Below, one piece after another: positions 52,644 to 60,799 of a stretch of 64,000 nt of DNA; the stretch's first letter is position 1; each line of letters starts with the position of its first letter. The stretch spans positions 1 to 64,000 of the forward strand of contig JANMZO010000145.1 of the NCBI GenBank assembly GCA_031383405.1, in the 5' to 3' direction. The notes below the pieces were generated by a model. That model did no database searches, was not told the origin of the DNA, and worked only from the letters and a program-made list of their open reading frames with translations. The stretch comes from JANMZO01 sp031383405. Lineage in GTDB: Bacteria; Actinomycetota; Acidimicrobiia; Acidimicrobiales; JANYDT01. The position numbers and the translations under genes were made by a program.

Positions 52644-52877
52644 GGGAGATCATCACGACGTGGGGTGATGAACGATTGGACCCGATTCGGATGCGTCCGA
52701 TACGAACTGGCGTCATCTCCTGGGAGGTTACACGAGTGAACCGGTTGCCTCCGAGAGACCTGAATTTCGTCTGGATAACCGCCGTGTCGCTCCGGATGTC
52801 CTTCTCACGTGGACGTATTCGTCAACCGTTGACCGAACGCTCGAGCCACGACGGGAGTAAGCGCTAGATTGCCCACG
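52644..52877. promoter_or_regulatory. Divergent spacer between the TIR-STAND and TrkA-N/RyR genes
   Basis: These 234 bp contain the start regions of both genes and probably shared control. I see no strong promoter boxes; an inverted motif CAACCGTTGACCG near 52822 could be an operator half but is unproven. Confidence 0.35.
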
Positions 52878-54749
52878 ATGTCCCCCGGTGCCGAACCATC
52901 CGTAACAGGACGCTCGAGCCTCGATTTGAAAGCCCGACGACTCCGCGACAGGTTGCGGATCGCCGTCCAACCCGTGTTGGCGGGGATCGCCGTCCTCACG
53001 CTCGTCTTCGGCAGTATCGGATACCACACGTACCTTTCACGTCACGGGCTCCCAGCGGGTCCGGTCGATGTCGCGTACGCCCAACTCGACCTCTTCCGTC
53101 TCGGAAACCGCCCGGACGGTGCTCTCCCGTGGACCTTGCAGGTCGCGAGGGCGCTTGTCCCGATAGTGGTTGGCTACGGGTTCTTTCGAGCGACGTTCGC
53201 GCTGTTTCGCGAGCGGGTCGACCGTTTGCGCCTGCAGACCCGAAGCGGCCAGGTGCTCGTCATTGGGACCGGTCCGGTGGTTCGCGACTTTGCGACCGCT
53301 ATGCGGCGTCTGCATCCCAAGATTGTCGTCCTGCGGCACGAACCGGACACGGCCCTGAGCCCGGGTTCGCTTCTCCGGGGGACGCTGAGCTTCCGGGGAG
53401 ACGCCACGGTCGCGGAGGTCGTCGAGGAGGCGGGGCTCGGGCGGGCGACGACCGTGGTTGTCTTAACCGACGACGATTCACTGAATCTGACCCTGGTTCT
53501 TCGCGCGCGAAGCCGCGCCGCTGCGGCGGGTGTCGCGGTTCGTGCCGTTGCTGCCGTGAGCCGCGCTGAGCTCTGCCGGAGCCTACGGGTCGACGCGCTG
53601 AACGACGCGAACAACCGGTGCTCCGTCGACTACATCAACACGGCCGAACTCACCGCCCGCACCATCGTCGCGGAACTTCGACGGGTCCTCGACCCTCCCA
53701 CCCCGACCCGTTCCCCGGCGGCGCCTGCGCGCCGACTGACCATTCTCCTCGACGCACCCCCCGTACTTGCCTCCCAGGTTGCGGTTCGCATCGCCCGCGA
53801 GGTTGACAACGTCAACAGTGGATCGAACGATGCTCCGGTGTCGGTCACGGTGAGCTTTGTCGGGGCCGATGCACCCTTCGCCGTGGAGGAGGCCCGCCGG
53901 TGGGCGCCCGGTCTCGACGGGACCATCCAACTCGGCGCAACAGTGGACATCACCACCGGAGACGACCAGATGACGGCGGTGGCGGGTATTGTCCTCGCGA
54001 GGGTCGGCGTCGAGTCGATGGCGGAGGCGATTCGTCTGGCCGGTCGGATGTCCAATGACGGCATCATCGTCGTGGGTGCAGTCGACGCCACGGCGTTGGC
54101 GCTCCTCACCCCGCCCGACGACGCTGCGGGCGCCCGTATCGTCCTGGTCGATACCGGTTCATGGGCCCGTGACCCGGAGCTCGTCATCGGCGGCACGGTT
54201 GAACACATCGCTCGCGCGACCCACGAGAACTACCGGGCTGCATACGTCGAGGCATTGACCCTCGACTCCCGTCCGACGGACAGCTCCTCCCCTTCCCGGC
54301 CATCGCTGGAGGTCAAGGACATCGCAGGGTTCTCATCGGGTATCCCCACCGTGGGGAAATCCGATCCCGCGTTCGTCGCGTGGCCTCAGCTGGCCCCGCA
54401 CTTCCGGGAGTCCAACCGGGCGCTGGCCCGCAGTGTCGCGGCGAAGCTCGCCGCGGTTGGTTGCATGCTCGTACCGAGCGGACTTCCGTCTGTCCGCTGG
54501 CGGGACGACGAGATCGAACTGCTGGCTCGGCTCGAGCACATTCGGTGGTGCGACGAACGTCGTTCGGCCGGTTGGCGTCCGGGGCAGCGTGACCCGGCGA
54601 GCCGGACGACACCGTTCCTGGTTCCGTGGGAGGAGCTCGATGACTCGGCGAGAGAACTTGATCGGGCGGTCGTGAGGGATCTGCCGCGGTTCCTGGCGGA
54701 CCTTGGCTATGCCGTGCTCCGGGTCTCCCGACCTGCCGTCGACAGGTGA
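52878..54749 (+). CDS. Two-TM TrkA-N (RCK) protein with C-terminal RyR domain
   Basis: A 623-residue protein. Two TM segments (about 28-50 and 88-110) enclose a loop without an obvious K+ filter. An NAD-binding TrkA-N/RCK domain follows (VLVIGTGPVVRDFATAM, 126-142; TVVVLTDDDSLNLTLVL), then a second Rossmann-like region and, at the C-terminus, a RyR domain (LEHIRWCDERRSAGWRPGQR, then FLVPWEELDDSARELDRAVV). This resembles a nucleotide-regulated channel or pore. RyR domains in bacteria are often found with TIR and other NAD-centred conflict proteins, which matches its divergent neighbour. Start ATG at 52878; TTG at 52869 is possible. Confidence 0.82.
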   Translation: MSPGAEPSVTGRSSLDLKARRLRDRLRIAVQPVLAGIAVLTLVFGSIGYHTYLSRHGLPAGPVDVAYAQLDLFRLGNRPDGALPWTLQVARALVPIVVGYGFFRATFALFRERVDRLRLQTRSGQVLVIGTGPVVRDFATAMRRLHPKIVVLRHEPDTALSPGSLLRGTLSFRGDATVAEVVEEAGLGRATTVVVLTDDDSLNLTLVLRARSRAAAAGVAVRAVAAVSRAELCRSLRVDALNDANNRCSVDYINTAELTARTIVAELRRVLDPPTPTRSPAAPARRLTILLDAPPVLASQVAVRIAREVDNVNSGSNDAPVSVTVSFVGADAPFAVEEARRWAPGLDGTIQLGATVDITTGDDQMTAVAGIVLARVGVESMAEAIRLAGRMSNDGIIVVGAVDATALALLTPPDDAAGARIVLVDTGSWARDPELVIGGTVEHIARATHENYRAAYVEALTLDSRPTDSSSPSRPSLEVKDIAGFSSGIPTVGKSDPAFVAWPQLAPHFRESNRALARSVAAKLAAVGCMLVPSGLPSVRWRDDEIELLARLEHIRWCDERRSAGWRPGQRDPASRTTPFLVPWEELDDSARELDRAVVRDLPRFLADLGYAVLRVSRPAVDR

Positions 54750-54793
54750 CCTGGTCTGCTTGTCATCTGTACGAAGTATGCAAGATTAGGACC

Positions 54794-55708
54794 GTGAGTT
54801 CAGTAGCGACACCCGCATGCCTCGATCCCGTGGCCCTCCACGAGTGGCACCCGGTAAGTGCGATCGACGAGATAACGCCCGGCCGACTGCATTGCACCGT
54901 GCTCCTCGGCGAGACCGTCAGCTACACACGTGACTGCTCCGGCCAGCCCTCCATATGGCTGGGTCGCTTCGATCCCGCACATTCGTCGAAGGGTGGCGAG
55001 GTCGATCTCAGCCAGGTCACCGAACGGCTTGCCACGAGGGTCAAGTTCGGTTACCTGTGGACGACGCTGGGTAGCCCCGACCACGAGATCTTCGACATCC
55101 CTGAATGCGACGAAGCTGACCGCCGGATTCTCAACGGCGGGAGTCTGATGGTCAACGTTTCAGCCCCGAGGGCGGTCGAGAACTTTCTTGACATGGGCCA
55201 CTTTCCGTATGTTCACACCGGGCTCCTCGGCATCGAGCCTCGAACCGAGGTCGTCGAGTACAACGTCGAAACCACCGACGATCAGGTCCTCGCAACCGGG
55301 TGCAAGTTCTACCAACCGGTGGCGGCCGCCAGTGCCGTCGGCGGTCAGGTAACCGACTACACCTATCGTGTCCCGCATCCATACTGCGTGATGCTCTACA
55401 AGTCGGTGCACGCGGATCCGACCCGTATGGACGTCATCGCCCTTTTCAACCAACCGATGACCGAGGAACGCATCCGGGCCCACAACTTCCTCGCCATGGT
55501 CGATACGGTGAGCTCCGACACCACTCTCAGGCATTTTCAGCAGCTGATCTTCGGACAGGACAAAACGATTCTGGAGAGTCAGTACCCCAAGCGACTTCCC
55601 CTCGACCCTCGGGCCGAGACTCCGATCAGAGCAGACAAAAGCGCCATCCACTACCGCCGCTGGCTTTCGGCCAAGGGCCTCACATACGGCGTTATCGCGG
55701 CTGCGTGA
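54794..55708 (+). CDS. Rieske-less non-haem iron oxygenase subunit (NdmC-like)
   Basis: A 304-residue product related to the alpha subunit of Rieske oxygenases. The mononuclear-iron motif is present (ENFLDMGHFPYVH: Asp133, His136, His141), as is a C-terminal FGQDKTILESQ that supplies the third ligand Asp. The N-terminal part has the fold's WHPVSAIDEITPGRLHCTVL but no CxH...CxxH pair, so there is no Rieske centre. A Rieske-less oxygenase is the hallmark of NdmC, the 7-methylxanthine N7-demethylase component of Pseudomonas putida. The next gene encodes a reductase with the missing Rieske centre. GTG at 54794 is preceded by AGGA; a GTG at 54746 overlaps the RyR gene stop. Confidence 0.8.
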   Translation: MSSVATPACLDPVALHEWHPVSAIDEITPGRLHCTVLLGETVSYTRDCSGQPSIWLGRFDPAHSSKGGEVDLSQVTERLATRVKFGYLWTTLGSPDHEIFDIPECDEADRRILNGGSLMVNVSAPRAVENFLDMGHFPYVHTGLLGIEPRTEVVEYNVETTDDQVLATGCKFYQPVAAASAVGGQVTDYTYRVPHPYCVMLYKSVHADPTRMDVIALFNQPMTEERIRAHNFLAMVDTVSSDTTLRHFQQLIFGQDKTILESQYPKRLPLDPRAETPIRADKSAIHYRRWLSAKGLTYGVIAAA

Positions 55709-55719
55709 TCGGACAGGAA

Positions 55720-57510
55720 ATGACCGCCCCGATGACCCAGTGGTACCCGGTCGCCCGGAGCGACGACCTCCCCCGACGGCACGTCTATCAGGGACTTCTG
55801 CTTGGACGCGAACTCGCCATATGGAGGGCCGATGACGGTTATGTCAACGTCTGGGAGAACCGGTGCCTTCATCGTGGTGTCCGCCTGACCATCGGCCACA
55901 ACGAAGGCTGGGAACTTCGCTGCCAATACCACGGCTGGCGCTACGCGAACCGGTCCGCGGGCTGCACTTACATTCCGGCGCACCCGGCTGATTCCCCGGC
56001 GCGCACAATCTGCAACGCGACCTTCCCGGTGATCGAACGGTACGGACTCGTGTGGACCGCCGAAGCACCGATCGGCGGGCCACCTGAAGTTGCGGGTCTG
56101 GAAGCTGGATCCCCGTTTGTTCTGCGCAGCCTGCCCGTCAACGTCGAGCCTTCGGTCGTGCTCGACGCGCTGGCTGGGTACCGCTTCGCCCCTTCGTCGG
56201 CGCTGATCGACGCCACGCGTGGCCCGGGTTCTGACACGGATTCCGAGCTGTCCGTGACCAACCGGGGCGACAGTTGGATCGAACTCACTGCAACACTGGG
56301 TGGGGAGTCGAACTCTGTGGTGTTCTTCGTGCAGCCCGTAGATTCGGCGAGGTCGGTGATACGAAGTGTGCTTAGCATTTCACCGAACGTCGGATCGATG
56401 CTTTCGGTGCTGCGCTACCACGCCGGAAGACTCACCAGATTTCGTGATGCGCTTGAACACGACGCGGCGAAACGACAACTGCCCGAAGCCATGGTGCCGC
56501 GGATCGGTCAGGTCTCACTGGAACTTTCGACCATGCCTGAACGGTCTCCCGACGGCCGCGCAGGGGCTCTTCTGCGGGTGGTCGTGGCTCGAAAGCGAAT
56601 GGTCGGCGATGACATAGTTTCTTTGGAACTCGAACCGGTCGACGGCCAACTGCCGACCTTCCAGCCCGGGGCCCACATCGATGTGCACTTGCCGAACGGG
56701 GTTGTTCGCCAATACTCGCTCGTCAACGGACCCGGTGAGCTGAGTCACTATGTCATTGGCGTGAAGCTCGAACCGCAATCGCGTGGAGGATCGTCATGGC
56801 TGCACGACGCCGTATCGGAAGGTGATCTTCTCGCCATCTCGGAACCGCGCAACAACTTCCCGCTGCGCCGAGACTCCTTTCACACGATGCTGATCGCCGG
56901 CGGTATCGGCGTCACGCCACTTCTGGCCATGGCTCAGGCCCTCCACGTGAGTTCTCTCGCTTTCGAACTGCACTACTTCGCCCAGTCGACGGAACACCTG
57001 GCCTTCCCGGGAGTACTTGACCGGTTGGGTGACCGGGTCACCGTCCATCTCGGGCTGACTCCCACCGGCACCGGCGAGGCGCTGCGTTCGCTGCTCGCGA
57101 ATCCGATGGAAGGCCGCCATGTCTACATCTGTGGCCCCGGCCCGATGCTCGACACCGCTCGGACGACGGCGGCCGCGGCCGGATGGTCCGATGAGACGGT
57201 GCATTTCGAATACTTCAAAAACTCGACGCCGCTCGATACATCGACATCGTTCGAAGTGGAACTTGCCCGTTCAGCGCTGACCTTGACGGTGCCCGAGGGT
57301 GCGTCGATCATGGAAGTGCTCCGGGCGAACGGTGTTGCGGTGCCGTCGTCGTGTGAACAGGGAGCGTGCGGCACCTGCGTCGTCGCGGTTCTGGCTGGTA
57401 CGCCCGAGCATCAAGACGTGTATCTCAACGACTCGGAACGTACCGCCGGAGACCGGATGACCATCTGCGTCTCGCGGTCGCGGACCCCTCGACTCGTGCT
57501 CGACATTTAG
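55720..57510 (+). CDS. Rieske-FMN reductase-ferredoxin fusion (NdmD-like)
   Basis: A 596-residue electron-transfer protein. Residues 1-115 form a Rieske domain (C49-L-H51, C68-x2-H71 in CQYHGW), with a decayed oxygenase-like stretch to about 270 lacking an iron site. A phthalate-reductase-type module follows: flavin motif RQYS (330-333), NADH motif GGIGVTP (394-400), CGPGPM (471-476), then a plant-type [2Fe-2S] domain with C545, C550, C553 and C583. The extra N-terminal Rieske centre on such a reductase is the defining feature of NdmD, which supplies electrons to methylxanthine demethylases. GTG at 55705 overlapping the ndmC-like stop is possible; ATG at 55720 is preceded by AGGA. Confidence 0.9.
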   Translation: MTAPMTQWYPVARSDDLPRRHVYQGLLLGRELAIWRADDGYVNVWENRCLHRGVRLTIGHNEGWELRCQYHGWRYANRSAGCTYIPAHPADSPARTICNATFPVIERYGLVWTAEAPIGGPPEVAGLEAGSPFVLRSLPVNVEPSVVLDALAGYRFAPSSALIDATRGPGSDTDSELSVTNRGDSWIELTATLGGESNSVVFFVQPVDSARSVIRSVLSISPNVGSMLSVLRYHAGRLTRFRDALEHDAAKRQLPEAMVPRIGQVSLELSTMPERSPDGRAGALLRVVVARKRMVGDDIVSLELEPVDGQLPTFQPGAHIDVHLPNGVVRQYSLVNGPGELSHYVIGVKLEPQSRGGSSWLHDAVSEGDLLAISEPRNNFPLRRDSFHTMLIAGGIGVTPLLAMAQALHVSSLAFELHYFAQSTEHLAFPGVLDRLGDRVTVHLGLTPTGTGEALRSLLANPMEGRHVYICGPGPMLDTARTTAAAAGWSDETVHFEYFKNSTPLDTSTSFEVELARSALTLTVPEGASIMEVLRANGVAVPSSCEQGACGTCVVAVLAGTPEHQDVYLNDSERTAGDRMTICVSRSRTPRLVLDI

Positions 57511-57514
57511 TGCA

Positions 57515-57580
57515 CTGACGCGAAAATGGCCACCGATCTTCACGTCCTCGAGACGCCCGTGCCACCGGACAAAATGACTG
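57515..57580 (+). repeat. 66-bp dispersed repeat, single unit (copy C)
   Basis: A single, slightly diverged unit (ACGTCCTCGAGACGCCCGTG core) just after the stop of the NdmD-like gene and before the GST-oxygenase gene. It has the same gene-relative orientation as copies A and B. Confidence 0.88.
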
Positions 57581-57617
57581 AGATGCACGAGGCCGGAGAC
57601 CGTGAGACCCTGAAAAC

Positions 57618-59432
57618 ATGATCAAGCTCTACGACTACGAACTTTCGGTCAACTGCTATAAGCAACGGCTGATGATGAACATCCTCAACGTTCCCTTTGC
57701 GTCGGTCCTGATCGATTTCTTTCCCGGCTGGGAACACAAGGGCGAGGCCTTCGCGGCAATCAACCCGCTCGGTCACATTCCGGTGATCGACGACGACGGC
57801 TACATCCTTCGAGATGCCCATGCGATTCTCGTGTATCTGGCCACCAGATACGACCCGGGCGGTCCTTGGTATCCGACCCGCGAGCCGAAGGTCCTCGGGG
57901 AGGTGGCGTCTTGGCTGCTCTTCGCCGAGGGTACGACCAACACCGCGTCGGCGGCGCGACTCCACGACACCCTTGACTACCCCTTCGACATCGATACCGT
58001 CCGGGCCGGTGCCCATCGGTTGTTTCGCGTGCTCGATGAGCACCTGTGGTTCCACGAACAACAGGGCTGCGACTGGGTCGCGTCATCGCCTCACCCGACG
58101 ATTGCCGACCTGGCCCTCTTCCCGGACATCATGCTCTCCGAACAGGGCGGAATCAGCCTGGTCGACTATCCGGCATTGCGCCGCTGGACCGACCGGTTCA
58201 AGCGGGTTCCGGGATTCAGCGTGATGCCCGGCATCTACCCGGCGGCTCCGGATACGTCCGCACAACGAGAGCCCGCCGCGTCGGGCGTACCCGGCCGCGC
58301 GGTCAGTATTGCAAGACGTGATGATCCCGACTCCGGAAACGACGGTCCCGTGACCCTCGCTTCGGAGGTTGCCCCTGCGTGTTCCCGGGGACCGGACCCG
58401 ATAGTGAACGAATGGTTTCCGGTGGCCTCGGGTTCGGAGGTAACTCCCGGATCGATGCACGCGTTCATGTTGCTCGATGAGCGGTTCGTTCTCCTCTGCG
58501 GAAACGACGGCGAGGTTCTCGTGACCCGCGACCGATGTTCGCACCGGGGCGCCCAACTGAGTCTCGGGTCCTTCGACGGGGATCGGCTTCAATGCGTCTA
58601 CCACGGCTGGCAGTTCGATACCGGCGGTGTCTGCCGATTCCAACCGGCCCACCCGGATGTGACACCTCCGGAGATAGCCGGGCTGCGACCCGTACACGCA
58701 AGATTCGCCTTTGATCTGTGGTGGGTGTGTATCGGCGACGAGCCACGAAATCTCCCTCTCTACGGAGCATTCGACGGCTATCCCGGTCGCACCACGATCT
58801 GTGCTCCGAAGCGGGTGCTGTCGTCAGGTCCTCGTGTTGTGGAGAACTTTCTTGACATTGCGCACTTCCCGTTCGTTCACGGTGGGTACCTGGGGCGGGT
58901 TCCTGAAACCAACGTCGACGACTACGACGTAAGCATCGTCGATGGCGAGTTGTTGGCGACGAACTGTCTTTTCTTTCAGCCCCAACCGGGTCCGGCCGGT
59001 GGCGGTGGCGGTGTTGTTAGGTACACATATGGTGTGTCGCACCCGTACGCAGCTCGCCTTGTCAAGATTCCGAGCGAGGCCGACGGCGGCGCCCGTGAGG
59101 GTTTTGAGATCATGCTCGTGGTGAGCCCCGAGAGCGAGTGTTCGAATCGGGCGTGGATGATCACGACGGTCTACAACCCTGATGCCGACCTTTCCGCCTT
59201 CAACGCCTTCGGTGCGTTGATCTTTGACCAGGATGTCGACATCGTGGAATCGCAGCGTCCGTCGCTGCTCCCGCTGGCTCCCACTGATGAAGTGCATCAA
59301 CGGGCCGATCGGATGAGTCTCGCCTATCGCCGCTGGCTGCTCGACCGGGGAATCCGATACGGAACGTCGTTGAACACGGCCGAGCGCCGGAACGGAACCA
59401 CCGTTCGGCTACCGAACGTTTCGCTTTCATGA
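57618..59432 (+). CDS. GST domain fused to a complete Rieske oxygenase (NdmE + NdmA/B-like)
   Basis: A 604-residue fusion. Residues 1-207 are a glutathione-S-transferase-like domain (IKLYDYELSVNCYKQRLMMN; AINPLGHIPVIDDDG; C-terminal helix with HPTIADLALFPDI). A variable linker (208-262) follows. Residues 263-604 form a full Rieske oxygenase: C307-S-H309, C326-x2-H329 (CVYHGW), iron motif ENFLDIAHFPFVH with Asp413, His416 and His421, and FDQDVDIVESQ. In P. putida the GST-like NdmE is a separate protein needed for NdmC activity; here it is joined to an oxygenase. Some GST-family residues that bind glutathione cannot be verified. Codon use resembles its neighbours. Confidence 0.9.
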   Translation: MIKLYDYELSVNCYKQRLMMNILNVPFASVLIDFFPGWEHKGEAFAAINPLGHIPVIDDDGYILRDAHAILVYLATRYDPGGPWYPTREPKVLGEVASWLLFAEGTTNTASAARLHDTLDYPFDIDTVRAGAHRLFRVLDEHLWFHEQQGCDWVASSPHPTIADLALFPDIMLSEQGGISLVDYPALRRWTDRFKRVPGFSVMPGIYPAAPDTSAQREPAASGVPGRAVSIARRDDPDSGNDGPVTLASEVAPACSRGPDPIVNEWFPVASGSEVTPGSMHAFMLLDERFVLLCGNDGEVLVTRDRCSHRGAQLSLGSFDGDRLQCVYHGWQFDTGGVCRFQPAHPDVTPPEIAGLRPVHARFAFDLWWVCIGDEPRNLPLYGAFDGYPGRTTICAPKRVLSSGPRVVENFLDIAHFPFVHGGYLGRVPETNVDDYDVSIVDGELLATNCLFFQPQPGPAGGGGGVVRYTYGVSHPYAARLVKIPSEADGGAREGFEIMLVVSPESECSNRAWMITTVYNPDADLSAFNAFGALIFDQDVDIVESQRPSLLPLAPTDEVHQRADRMSLAYRRWLLDRGIRYGTSLNTAERRNGTTVRLPNVSLS

Positions 59433-59484
59433 ATTTGACGCCCGACTCGGCGCGAGGGGGAACTGTTCCAGTAGCTTGTGCGCC

Positions 59485-60654
59485 ATGACTACCACTTCAC
59501 CTTTCCGACCCCGTCGGATGGCGCTCTTCGGCGCTATCCTTTCGCTATCACTCATGGCGGCCGGCTGCTCAAGTGACAAGAGCTCCGATACGACCGTCGC
59601 TGCTGAAACCACTGCCGTTGCCGCCGACACGACTGCGGCCGCCGAAACTGCGGCACCTGAAGAAACTGCGGCCGTTGAAACCGCGGCAGCCACCGAAACT
59701 GTGGCTGCAGCAGAAACCGCCGCGGCGGCCCCCGCCGCCGCCGGAGCACCGAAGCTCGGCATGATCTACTCCGCTGAATGGGCCGACGGCTCATGGGGCG
59801 AAGCCGCCTTCAACGGGGCGAACGAACTCAAAAAGGCCGGTCTCGTTTCCGATATCCAGTTGCAGGAGAACGTCCCTCCGGGTGCCGAAGCCGAGCGTGC
59901 ACTTCGCGCCCTCGCCGAAGCGGGCTTCAACCCGATCATCGCCCACTCCTTCAATTACGGTGACGACGTGAAGAAGGTGGCTCCCGACTTCCCGAACACC
60001 ATCTTCTCCTACGCAGGCGGATTTGGCGATGTCGCCAAGAACGTCGGCGATTACGACCAGCCCTTCTTCGAAGCCTCGTACCTGTCCGGCATCCTGGCTG
60101 CGGGGGTAGAGGGCAAGGGCAAAGTGGCCGGAGCCGGTGGATTCGAAATCCCCGTCTGCTACTCGATGTACGAAGCATTCCTCGCCGGTGCCAAAGAAGT
60201 CCTGCCGGCGACTACCGGATCCTTTGTCGCCGTTGGTGACTGGTACGACGTTCAGAAGGCCAAAGAAGCCGCTCTCGCCCAGAAGTCGGCTGGCGCGACC
60301 ATGTTCGTCGGATGCGGGCAGGGCCCAACCTTCGGTCAGATCGAAGCGGCGAATGACGGTGGAGATGTTTCGACCGGGTACGTCGGCGACATGTCGAAGG
60401 TCGGCAAGTCGGTGCTTTCGTCGTTCTCCTGGCGTCTCGACAAGGTCTTCGCCTTGATGGTGGCCGATGTCGCTGCAGGGAAGAAGGACGCGCAGTACTA
60501 CTCCGTCAGCCTCGGCAACGGCGGCATGGACATGATCATCAGCCCCGATTGGGCTTCGAAGATTCCGGCCGACACCATGAAGCTGTACGACCAGCGTCTC
60601 GGTGAAATCAAGGCCGGTACGTTCAAGGTACCGCTGGTCACGAAGCGCGCGTAG
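59485..60654 (+). CDS. BMP family basic membrane lipoprotein (PnrA-like nucleoside/purine-binding)
   Basis: A 390-residue substrate-binding lipoprotein. The signal ends in LMAAGC (Cys28) and is followed by an Ala/Thr/Glu-rich spacer of about 60 residues. The mature part has the BMP/PnrA fold: KLGMIYSAEWADGSWGEAAF, FGDVAKNVGDYDQPFFEASY, LSGILAAGVEGKGKVAGAGG, then WYDVQKAKEAALAQKSAGAT and GYVGDMSKVGKSVLSSFSW. Known members bind nucleosides or purines. The ATG at 59485 is used; a TTG lies 9 bases upstream. It heads an ABC-type importer of four genes on the same strand as the oxygenase cluster. Confidence 0.88.
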   Translation: MTTTSPFRPRRMALFGAILSLSLMAAGCSSDKSSDTTVAAETTAVAADTTAAAETAAPEETAAVETAAATETVAAAETAAAAPAAAGAPKLGMIYSAEWADGSWGEAAFNGANELKKAGLVSDIQLQENVPPGAEAERALRALAEAGFNPIIAHSFNYGDDVKKVAPDFPNTIFSYAGGFGDVAKNVGDYDQPFFEASYLSGILAAGVEGKGKVAGAGGFEIPVCYSMYEAFLAGAKEVLPATTGSFVAVGDWYDVQKAKEAALAQKSAGATMFVGCGQGPTFGQIEAANDGGDVSTGYVGDMSKVGKSVLSSFSWRLDKVFALMVADVAAGKKDAQYYSVSLGNGGMDMIISPDWASKIPADTMKLYDQRLGEIKAGTFKVPLVTKRA

Positions 60655-60799
60655 GCGCCGAGGTCCATCACGACAGCTGTGGGGAACAACGCCGTTTTCA
60701 GGCAATGAAGGTTCGTAGTGGGCAGATGCCGGGCGGATGAACGTCCGCTCGGCATCTTCGAGTTTCCGACCGGTTGCGGTCATTGGAGGGTGCCAAGTA

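Noticed and set aside
55300..55719. Longer start for the NdmD-like protein
   Set aside because: The upstream part of this frame overlaps the NdmC-like gene, and has no Rieske-type sequence; ATG 55720 fits the domain start.
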